Part shown: positions 15,521 to 25,500 of the stretch, in pieces
How positions within the stretch are numbered: the stretch's first letter is position 1
Layout: each line of letters starts with the position of its first letter
Assembly: GCA_947172415.1 (NCBI GenBank)
Contig: OX359190.1
Location: forward strand, 682,001-746,000
Length of the DNA: 64,000 bases
Source of the DNA: Chondrosia reniformis
Taxonomy: Eukaryota; Porifera; Demospongiae; Chondrillida; Chondrillidae
Direction of reading: 5' to 3'
Notes under the pieces: generated by a model
The model's database searches: none
Told to the model about the DNA's origin: nothing
Seen by the model: only the letters and a program-made list of their open reading frames with translations
Made by a program: the position numbers and the translations under genes

Positions 15521-18025
15521 ATGTCAAATCAGATATCAGATCGCGACAAGGCCAGAATAGCCTCCGAATACATCAGACAAGCGCCACCGGGCGAATTTAG
15601 TGAAGTTTTCAGTGATGTTCGTTCGCTCCTTGGAAATGACCAACTTCTCAAGGAAGGCGCCGCCGACGCATTCGCCGAATACAACATGGAACAGTTCACA
15701 CCTGCTAAGCTAGATAACGCCGAGGAGCAGGTTATTGTCAGTCGACATGGGTTACAAGATGGCGGCCGGTACCTGGACCCGAGGTCGAAGCAGACGTTCA
15801 AATACCATCATTTGAAGAAGGAAGCTTCGGATCCCAGGTCTACTAATATTGACGAGCGGGCGGAGCCTTTAAGAAGCGCCATTGAGCGAGCTGTAAGCGC
15901 CTACGCGAAGGAGCATTACCCCAATGGAGTAGTAACTGTATATGGCGCCAGCCAAGGAGGCGGAGTCAAGGTGACGGTATGCGTTGAGGATCACAAGTTT
16001 AGTCCACAAAACTTTTGGAACGGAAGATGGAGGTCAGAGTGGTCGGCTGTGATCTCTGGGAGCAGCAGTGAAATTAAGGGAACCATCAAAGTGCAAGTGA
16101 GCGTCTTGTTCACCAAGTGTGTTTAGTTCCTTTGGTATGGTTGCTAAGGGTTAGTCATTTTGTTGCTAAGGAACCAATGCTACAGAACAATTTATAGATT
16201 TGTGGTGTATGTGATGTCCCCATGTGTACGAGTGGTCTGTTCTAATGATCGTATTATCATTACAATTACTGATAGTACAATTTAGTTGGTGCGCTCTAGA
16301 TCAATAGGCTTTTAAGCGCTCAGTGTAGTGAGGTCTGGTCCCCTGGGTATGGTTGCTGAGGGACCACTGATATAGGTTTGTGGTTGCTAAGGGACCACTG
16401 ATATAGGTTTGTGGTTGCTAAGGGACCACTGATATAGGTTTGTGGTTGCTAAGGGACCACTAATATTAGCTCGTGGTTGCTAAGGGACCACTGATATAGG
16501 TTTGTGGTTGCTAAGGGACCACTAATATTAGCTCGTGGTTGCTAAGGGACCACTGATATAGGTTTGTGGTTGCTAAGGGACCACTAATATTAGCTCGTGG
16601 TTGCTAAGGGACCACTAATATTAGCTCGTGGTTGCTAAGGGACCACTAATATAGGTTTGCAGTTGCTAAGTCTTAAAGAGACCACTAATAAACAAGTGAC
16701 TGTTTATATATTTAAATGGTTGCTTCTGTAAATCCAGCTATTGAAAGTAGATAAAGTGGAAACATTAGATTCACTTTCTCTTTACATGTCTCTCTACTAC
16801 GCTACACTCTAAATGTGTATAGGCATACCTTCCTAATATGGTAGTCCCTACATGTGTATAGGCATACCTTCCTAATATGGTAGTCCCTACATGTGTATAG
16901 GCATACCTTCCTAATATGGTAGTCCCTACATGTGTATAGGCATACCTTCCTAATATGGTAGTCCCTACATGTGTATAGGCATACCTTCCTAATATAGCAG
17001 TCCCTACATGTGTATAGGCATACCTTCCTAATATGGTAGTCCCTACATGTATTTAGGCATACCTTCCTAATATGGAATTCCTTCCTAATATGGAATTCCT
17101 TCCTAATATGGAATTCCTTCCTAATATGGAATTCCTTCCTAATATGGTAATCCTGCTAAGAATCTTATTGAGTTATCACTTTCAGTATTACTTGACTTCA
17201 CCTTTGCGCCCTCACCAAGCCCCTATGAATAGTCTTTTGGAAAGGTACTTTTAGATACTGACATGTGGTTTTATGACCTGCTTGAACCATTTCTGTTCCT
17301 TTCAACTTGTTTGCTGTCACTTTCCAAGAGACTGGCTATTTGGAGCTGCACATAGAGTCCCTTGAAATGCCATGTTGTCTCCCAACTAACTTGTCTGGTT
17401 TCTTGCTATATGGTACAGTTTGCTTTTATTTTCAACATGAAAACATGGGTTTTCTTACTCATTTCCATGGAAATAACACTAGTCTTTTTTCCTGTGTATT
17501 TTATCATCTTGTGGAACACCCCTTGCCACACCCACCTCTAATCATTCGGATGCCACCCGCTACCACTCCTCAACTATGCCACACCCACTACCACTCCTCC
17601 TCTATGCCACACCCACTACCGCTCCTCAACTATGCCACACCCACTACCACTCAACTATGCCACACCCACTACCACTCCTCCTTACCTATGCCACACCCAC
17701 TACCACTCCTCCTCTATGCCACACCCACTACCACTCTTTTCTCTCACAACAGGTCCACTACTACGAGGATGGCAATGTTCAACTAGTAACATCAAAGGAG
17801 TTCAGTGACTCCATCAGGGTAGAGGGAGACGAAGGTACGGCCAAGAACTTGGTTAAGGCAATGCAGAGAATGGAGGATAGTTATCAAACGGCTCTCAATG
17901 ATAACTACAAGACTATGAGTCAAACAACGTTTAAAGCCTTACGTCGCCAACTGCCGGTTACAAAAACGAAGATCGACTGGGATAAAATCCTTTTCAAGAA
18001 TGTCCGTGATCAGCTGCGTCACTAA
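15521..18025 (+). CDS. CAPZA: F-actin-capping protein subunit alpha
   Basis: Two exons, 15521-16096 and 17753-18025, join in phase 0 to give 282 residues; animal CAPZA proteins have about 286. The protein carries family hallmarks throughout: APPGEFSEVFSDVRSLL, EGAADAFAEYNMEQFTP, the FWNGRWRSEW block, HYYEDGNVQLV, TFKALRRQLPVT and KIDWDKIL. With the beta subunit it caps actin barbed ends in the cytoplasm, and the C-terminal helix is the actin-binding tentacle. The ATG at 15521 (MSNQISDRDKARIASEYI) matches the usual N-terminus. The 1.66-kb intron is almost entirely minisatellite. A degenerate AT-rich minisatellite follows the stop codon. Confidence 0.97.
16330..16675. repeat. 31-bp minisatellite in the CAPZA intron
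   Basis: About ten copies of GTGGTTGCTAAGGGACCAC followed by either TGATATAGGTTT or TAATATTAGCTC. The two 3' variants are interspersed. Confidence 0.93.
16810..17150. repeat. 39-bp minisatellite grading into an 18-bp repeat
   Basis: About six copies of a 39-bp unit (ATGTGTATAGGCATACC ... TTCCTAATATGGTAGTCC) are followed from 17066 by four to five copies of AATATGGAATTCCTTCCT. The short unit shares CTTCCTAATATGG with the long one, so it probably arose from it. Confidence 0.9.
17560..17750. repeat. CCACACCCACTACCACTCC repeat next to the CAPZA acceptor
   Basis: Irregular units of about 19-28 bp built on TATGCCACACCCACTACCAC run almost to the acceptor AG at 17751-17752. The array therefore forms the pyrimidine-rich tract of this splice site. 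Confidence 0.85.
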
Positions 18026-18171
18026 CTCTATTTTGTAGATCACTGTAGTCTGTGGTTTGTGATGATGATACCTAACAGTCGTTTATTAGATACAAAGACT
18101 TATTATTAATTAGCTTTCAATTTAATGTGTACAATGCGTGTGCTTGAGTCTATTGAATATTCAAATGGAGT

Positions 18172-18612
18172 GATATATTATAGACAACTATCATGATATA
18201 TTATAGACAGCTATCATGATATATTATAGGTAACTATCATGATATATTATAGACAGCTATCATGATATATTATAGACAACTATCATGATATATTATAGAC
18301 AACTATCATGATATATTATAGACAGCTATCATGATATATTATAGACAACTATCATGATATATTATAGACAACTATCATGATATATTATAGGTAACTATCA
18401 TGATATATTATAGACAACTATCATGATATATTATAGACAACTATCATGATATATTATAGACAACTATCATGATATATCATAGACAGCTATCATGATATAT
18501 TATAGACAACTATCATGATATATTATAGACAACTATCATGATATATTATAGGTAACTATCATGATATATTATAGACAATTATCATGATATATTATAGACA
18601 ACTATCATGGTT
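18172..18612. repeat. 23-bp AT-rich minisatellite
   Basis: About nineteen copies of TATCATGATATATTATAGAC plus AAC, with AGC and GTA variants. Each unit contains the palindrome TATCATGATA. It lies just downstream of CAPZA. Confidence 0.93.
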
Positions 18613-18917
18613 TTGCAATGATGTTCAGTGGAATGGATTAAATAGAACCCTACGTATATTTTTGATTTAAAATTCTCTCTAATTATAAAAGTAATATATT
18701 AGGGTCATACCCAGCTGTCCTGGGTTTGATTCCCAGCATTGTTTTCCTCTTTATGATGTGACTGATTATAATTACTTGTGGTTTCATTATCACTTGATTA
18801 TTCATATGAACCCTAAACCCTAACCCTTCATATGAAGAGCGTCTCCTTGGTTACCAATTCATCTCATCATCTGTTTGATAGAGCTGTAGATTAACTAGTG
18901 TATATATACATGTCAAG

Positions 18918-19153
18918 GATTCACAGAAGATCAAGATAAAGAAAAAGACAAAGACTCCCAGGATCACTGATGACGGGTGGAATTCCCAGAAATGGCTGTC
19001 TGACCCAGTGGAGAAGAAGATGAAAGAAGGGAAAAGAAGGAAGAAAAGACTCCTGTATCTTCATTCAAGCTCTCTGCAGGTTTAGTTCCCCTATAGGCTC
19101 TTTAACAGAATAGGCATAGCATGTAGGAAAATGGTATCTTAGATTTTTCATAT
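18918..19153 (+). repeat. Interspersed family A, near full-length reference copy
   Basis: About 235 bp in this order: ATTCACAGAAGATCAAG; an A-rich block; CTGATGACGGGTGGAATTCC followed by CAGAAATGGC; a GAAGAAGATGAAAG/AAGGAAG purine block; CTTCATTCAAGCTCTCTGC; GTTTAGTTCCCCTATAGGC; GAATAGGCATAGCATG; and a TTAGATTTTTCAT end. It has no coding capacity or long terminal repeats. At least twelve copies or fragments occur in the window, in introns and gaps. It behaves like a SINE or other short non-autonomous element; its class is not established. Confidence 0.85.
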
Positions 19154-19272
19154 ATATATCATACTGGTGCAACAAGCTTGCCGGTGCTTAAAGTACATAT
19201 CACCTTGTAAGTTTACGAATGTTTAGAAAATTTACAGTATTACATAAAAGTATTGTTTACAGTGGTTATAAG

Positions 19273-22200
19273 TTACATATTTTCTTTCAATAGAATCTCC
19301 ACTTCTGACCTCCTCTCAATGTTACTACATTTTCCCTGGTAACGCCCACCCTTCCCTCCCCCTTTACCATTAAGCACTGTACACACCCTACAGTAAAGGA
19401 ATATAACAAGTAAATAAAACCATTACAAAAATGATGTTAGAAGTAGGAATGGCAGTGTTCACTAATACATCTGCAAAAAGTATCGAAACAAGACACTGAT
19501 TATATGATAAGACTAATCATACAGAAGTTGCATGTATACTGAAATTTAAGTAACTTAACCATACACTTCTGTGTTTGGGCGCACTAACCTGAAGTAGGAA
19601 TGGTGCACCCAAACACTGATATAGAGGACATATGGAATACAATATATAAATGTAATGTGTGACATGATACACACATAGCAGGACACCTGCCATGGTATTT
19701 AAGCCTCTTTGGGACAACCCCTACTAATATAGAGTAATACTAGCTTTATGGTTGCCATAGCTACCAAAGTCTTACTTTGGTCCCAACTCCTTCACCTGTA
19801 CTGGTGTTCCGGCCAATAGAAACTGTCCAGAACCTTTATCTCCTCCAACAGTCACGAACAAGAGAACTCCTTTCTCTGAGAGATTGGAGGCCAAAATGTT
19901 CATGAACTCAACATCACCATCGTTCCTAGCAACACAGGAAGTAGACATATATAACTGTTGTTCCTAGCAACACAGGAAGTAGACATATATAACTGTTGTT
20001 CCTAGCAACACAGGAAGTAAACATATGTTCCTAGCAACACAGGCAGTAGACATATGTTCCTAGCAACACAGGAAGTGGATACATCATCTATACAATACAG
20101 GACTGACATCCTGTACCTGTGGAAGATGGCAAGAGGATTAACTGGCTCTGACTGAAGGTGAAGACTTGAAAATAAAGTTGCCAACTCTCGGAGAAGATTA
20201 CGAGAATGCTACAGTATATATAAGGGATGAAAGAAATTGGGTTTCAGCTTAGAAATGTAAAAGTTAAAACAGGAATGGGAACTTGCCTTAGAAGAAGCTC
20301 TATTTTCTTCCTGTATTCTCTTCACAGCAGCTACGTGTTCTTCTGGTCCAACACTAAATGTAAATGTAACATCTTGCACACGAATGGCTTCTATTTTCAA
20401 ATATCAAGGGGACCGTCCCACCCAGGGGACCATCCCACCCAGGGGACCATCCCACCCAGGGGACCATCCCACCCAGGGGACCATCCTACCCAGGGGACCG
20501 TCCCACCCAGGGGACCATCCTACCCAGGGGACCGTCCCACCCAGGGGACCATCCCACCCAGGGGACCATCCCACCCAGGGGACCATCCTAACCAGGGGAC
20601 CATCCCACCCAGAGGGCAACTCACTCGCTATGTAGACAGATTCTCGTACCTTAGTAACTTGTTGAATGTCCGCTCGTTCCCGTAACACCTCTCCAGTTGT
20701 CTAAAGACTCTTGCTCCAGCAACAAAAAACAACAAAGTGGATCCGCGCTTGTTTTCCGTGTGTAGAAGCTTGACGGCCTGAATGTGACTAAGGTTGGAGA
20801 CGTGTGTTCCGCAACACATGTTGGTGTCAATTCCCTCCATCTCTACCACTCTCACTTCACCATCGTGGTCGTCAGGGAGACCACGCCCACGCACCTAATT
20901 ACATAGCACACTCTTTTGAAGGAGGGGCAGTGGTTGAGATGTACTCTCTTAAGATTTATGCATTCATTCTCTTACTGTCTGTAGTTCTGGATCATTAGAT
21001 TGCAGCCATCTAATCTTGACGGAGGTACACTGCTGAATGGATCGGTTGCAGTGGTCCTCAATTGCCTCCATCTCTTTAGCCGACAGAGACTTTGTGTTTA
21101 ACTCTATGAAACACTTTGCATCACAACCAATAGCAAGGTTCCTGAGGAAGATGAATATACGTAATAAACAGTGTTTACAAATATTTTTGTTGACATTTAG
21201 AACCAAATAGAGATGGTAGCAATTTGAGTGATCAATCAGGGTGATAACCAAACCACAAGTCTTTAATGAAGGTGATAACCAAACCACAAGTCTTTAAATA
21301 CAACAGGTCTTTTATGAAATCAAACAAAAGCAACAACTACTGAAAATACATTGTTAAGCTGATGTCGTGTACCTCCCCAAGGGGCTACTATACCAGGCTA
21401 CCAGTGACATGCATACCAGGAGGTGGTCTTGTAGCCGTACATCTTGTCAGCTACTGCAGTTATCAAATGTTGACCTATAACAGAGAACAGAAAGAGTGTT
21501 TACATTATGCATCTTAAAACCATGGTCCAGTTGAAAAAAAAAATTCAATTTGGAAAAAATATTTCTCATTCCAAAGCTCTATAATTTTCCCTGGTCTGTG
21601 AATAGTGCTTCAATCAATTCTACTTGTAAGATGAACAGATGTACTGTGACTGACTGAAAATATAGGAATCTCTCTTTCTCTCTCTTAGATATTAAAAATC
21701 TTGTAATGTAGGGAAAGTCCCTTCTCTTACCGGAGTGCTGCTGCATATGATCAAAGCGTCTCTCCCAATCCACTTCCAGTTCCACCTCTCCCCCCTCCTC
21801 CAGTGGCCGGTCGGTGTAATGGAGGGCCGTGCTTCCTCTCCTTATAACCCGCTCCACCTGAACTCCGCTAATGGTACCACGGTCATCAGGCTGTAACCAT
21901 GGAAACATGACATAAAATTTGAACTCGTGGAGAATGGAAGAAAGTTGGTATATAAACTGTATCCTCATGCAAAACTTTATAGGCTTTTTCTAAGTATTAC
22001 GTAAGAGGAGGAAAATGGTGTATCAGTATTATTCTATTGTACTTTTTCTTAATCTCATATTCATGTCATACAACTAAATGATAATGTCATTTCATTCTTA
22101 TCCAGAAATAGATTAGCAAGAATTAATTAATTTATTAATCATTTTACTGGAGATCCACTTAGCCATGATCAGCTACTTTACAGGAATATATATGTTCCAG

Positions 22201-22520
22201 AGAATGCATGTCCTTACTGCATAGTCAGTTAAGCTATATACTTTACTCCAGATAAAATTAAGAATTCCATATAAATATAAATACAGTACAATATACACGA
22301 CATAGAATATAGACAATTAGAATCGGATCTAAGTATCCAAGCAAGTTTCCTTATAATAGCGCACGAGATCACTTGCCTGTCCGCCACCTTCGGGAAACAA
22401 AACCGTATCCTCTAGTATAACTTCGTATTTACTTTTACCCTCCAACTGAACCGGCTCGCAGGAGATGACTTTCGTTTTGTAGGTTTTAGCATAGCAATCC
22501 CTTTGGCATGCGAACGACAT
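19273..22520 (-). CDS. AARSD1: AARSD1, alanyl-tRNA editing domain protein (AlaXp-type)
   Basis: Nine exons join in frame on minus: 22520-22377, 21890-21731, 21474-21417, 21141-20976, 20894-20650, 20353-20287, 20208-20117, 19925-19776 and 19387-19273, for 398 residues (human 412). This free-standing trans-editing protein deacylates Ser-tRNA(Ala). Both zinc-site motifs are present: H100-SGQ-H104, formed across the exon 2/3 junction, and C203-CGT-H207 in NMCCGTH. Other hallmarks are LFPEGGGQPDDRGTI, VDWERRFDHMQQH, GRGLPDDHDG and the Gly/Lys-rich end GKGGGKGGRYQGKC. Introns 1 and 6 use GC donors (GCAAGT) instead of GT. The start codon lies only 61 bp downstream of the TIMELESS stop codon on the same strand, so its promoter must sit within TIMELESS or the two are co-transcribed. 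Two introns carry minisatellites. Confidence 0.96.
19925..20080. repeat. GTTCCTAGCAACACAGGAAG repeat in an AARSD1 intron
   Basis: About five units of 23-38 bp containing TTCCTAGCAACACAGGAAGT and AGACATAT. On the minus strand the unit reads TGTGTTGCTAGGAAC, the same as the true acceptor of AARSD1 exon 8 at 19926. The array grew out of the splice acceptor. Confidence 0.85.
20404..20616. repeat. 18-bp GC-rich minisatellite in an AARSD1 intron
   Basis: About eleven copies of GACCATCCCACCCAGGGG with CCGTCC and CCTACC variants. The unit is a multiple of three, so repetitive open frames appear on both strands; they are not genes. Confidence 0.93.
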
Positions 22521-22581
22521 TTTGATAGTAAAATGATAACGAAAAACACAATTGTTTAAATGGGTAGCAAAAATCAATAAA

Positions 22582-25500
22582 TCAATCTTCGTCAGAGTCC
22601 ATAAAGTACTTTCTCTTTGGTTTTGGCTCAACACTATAAGAAGAAGAAGATGCAAGTAAAGCTGTGCTTATGTGAAGGGTTACTGAGAAGTTACCGCTGA
22701 TCTTCAAGGTCATTGAGGCTGTCGTCCAAGTTGTCATCATCGCTCCAAGCTCTAACTCTTCTCTTTACTTGTTGGCCATGATCTGATGATCCGTTTTCTT
22801 CTTCATTAGAGAGATGAGAATTGTTTTCTGTTAAATCTTCTTTAACAGAATTGTCATGAGACACTTCAGTATCTGTGTTTATGCTGTCAATGTGCTCATC
22901 ATTAGCATCAAGATGGCTGACATTTCCATCAACCTGTTCATTATTATCATCAAGATGACTGACATTTCCATCAACATGTCCGTCCTGTCCTTCCATGGTT
23001 TCAGAAGGTATCAGTTGGTCCGTTGGTGTGTCAGTGTTATTGTTGACAGTTTCCATCAGTGAAGGATCCATCTCACAAGGTGTCAATAAAGCAGCATTTC
23101 TGTGAAGCTCTGCAGCTGTCATGTAATCTGGAATCCTCCAGTAGATCTCCTACATAGTGCAGTACATGTACATATATTATATTGAAGTAAAGCATAGGAA
23201 ACTATATAAATCCTACTGTATCATCGGGTGGTTGTAGACCAATGGAATACATGAGTTGTTCAAAAAGGTCGCTTCTCAAACTTTTACACAAATCTTCACC
23301 AATCGGTACAACGCATAGCTCTGAGGGAGAGTCTGTAGGAGAAAGAGATGATGGATGGAAGGGTAGATGGATGAGTGAGTGTTGATGGATGGGTGGGTAT
23401 GTCAGTGGATGGGTGGGTGTGTCAGTGGGTGGGTATGTCAGTGGATGAGTGGGTGTGTCAGTGGGTGGGTGTGTCAGTGATGGGTGGGTGTGTCAGTGGG
23501 TGGGTGTGTCAGTGGGTGGGTGTGTCAGTGGGTGGGTGTGTCAGTGGGTGGGTGTGTCAGTGGGTGTGGTTACCACTGGATTCTCTGTCTTTGGCCTCAT
23601 CAATCAAATACTCTTGCAACCACAGTAGTGCTTCAGAAAAATCTAAAATTTAAAGAGCAAAATATTTAAATCTTTCATTCTTCACAAACAACCAGGTCAT
23701 ACGTACCATCAGAAGTAAGTTTCTGTACTAGGGACTTGGTTGGTCCTACAGTGATACAAGAAGACCTGTTCTTCATATTCTGGTACATACTTCATTACTG
23801 ATCCTACAAGTTACAAATGTAATAACCACAACATACGTACCAGACAAAGGAAAAGTCTTGCGAGATGACTTTTTAGATTTGTTAATTTTTTCTATCAGTT
23901 CAGCTGCCTTGGATTGATGCTCCCTTTTCTTCTTCCTCTGTGTAGGTTGGATTGACAGCTGCTCTCTCTGGTCTGTCTCCTCCAACTCATTCTCTTCCAA
24001 GAGGACATCTTGTTCACTGCTTGCAGACTCTAAAGGAACCAGCAGGAGGTCAAAGTGCAAAGGTCAATTTACAAAGGTTAAGAGTCCACTGCACTCACTT
24101 TTCTTCTTCCTCTTCTTCTTGACCAATCCCAGAGATACTAGTCTCCTTTCAACACTATCAGCAGTCTTGCCCGGAAACCTCTCTGCCACTGCGAGCAGAT
24201 CCAGTTCACCTCCATCCTGAAGAAGCTCCGAGTTGTCAAGGTAAACCTGCCTCAATTCATCATCTTCTTCAGTTGTCCACTTCACCTAGATAAAGGTATT
24301 TCAAGATGTCAACGTAGAGAAGTTAGTTTATTTCGTACATAATATAGTCATGAGTAAATAGGTTTGAGCAATCACATCTTGGCAGCTACGTAACTAGATC
24401 TAGTTCAAATAAACCTTGCATTGGAGGTTAGAAATCTACATCTAGTATACTGAGTTTGTTACATCTAGTATACTGAGTCTACTACATCTAGTATACTGAG
24501 TCTGCTACATCTAGTATACTGAGTCTGCTACATCTAGTAAACTGAAGGTAGTCCTTAGGGAACTGACTCGCTTAAAGACCTTTTTCTTCTTAAGATCCTC
24601 TCGAGAAGCAACAAGACCCATCTTTACAATCTGCCTAGCGACGCCCTGTCTACTCCTGTTCTGATTGGTCAGTGCCACGAGGATGTTCCCAACAATATCT
24701 ATATATGGTATTGTCATAGCATGGGCATGATAATAATAGGTATATATGATCCAGTGGAGAAGAAGAAAGAAGGGAAAAGAAGGAAGAAAAGACTCCTGTA
24801 TCTTCATCCAAAGCTCTCTTCATGTTTAGTTCCCCTATAGGCTCTTTTACAGAATAGGCATAGCATGTAGGAAAATGGTATCTTAGATTTTTCACACATG
24901 TAGTATTGCACAACCTCTTACTTTTCATTACCCATATGTACAGTGTTACATAGGTTACTACATACAATTCTATTAATACTACTTTAGAACCAGACTATTA
25001 AAAATTACACAAGACATGATTTTCTAAAGAGTTTCATTTAAGTAGGGAATCTTTAGTCAAAGCCGAGAAATTAGGACAAATTGACTCACCTGGTTCTTCC
25101 ATATACTTTTCATAAAGCTCTGCAAGTTCTTCTTCTTCTTCTCTTTTCCAAATGTGCTTCAATCTCTCCTTGTCTCTATCAGGAGGGTTAACAGTAACAG
25201 TAAACTGGTTACCATGATGTCATAGGCCAAACCCACCTATGATACAGCCCCTCCCACTTTCATGCAACCCCTCCTCCATCAACCCCCATCACTCCATTTG
25301 GTTCCTCCCACTTTTGTAAAGCCCTTCCCACTTTCATTTTGGCCCCTCCCACTTTCATGCAACCCCGCCCCCATCACTCCATTTGGCCCCTCCCACTTTC
25401 ATGCAACCCCTCCCCCATCACTCCATTTGGCCCCTCCCACTTTTGTAAAGCCCCTCCCACTTTCATACATAGGCTGCTTACTTCTGTTGCCGCAGGGTAC

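Noticed and set aside
18690..18750. tRNA-like sequence with GGGTTTGATTCCC
   Set aside because: The B-box-like word and a short stem are present, but no acceptor stem, anticodon arm or A box could be assembled.
18808..18830. Interstitial telomere repeat CCCTAAACCCTAACCCT
   Set aside because: Fewer than three units; too short to mean more than chance or a microsatellite seed.
19774..19778. Premature stop of AARSD1 after ELGPK
   Set aside because: The TAA is part of a GTAAGA donor; splicing to 19387 restores the conserved Gly/Lys-rich C-terminus in frame.
20227..20688. Overlapping open frames repeating PTQGTIPPRGPSHPGD and its complement
   Set aside because: An 18-bp minisatellite in an AARSD1 intron; true AARSD1 exons on either side join in frame without it.
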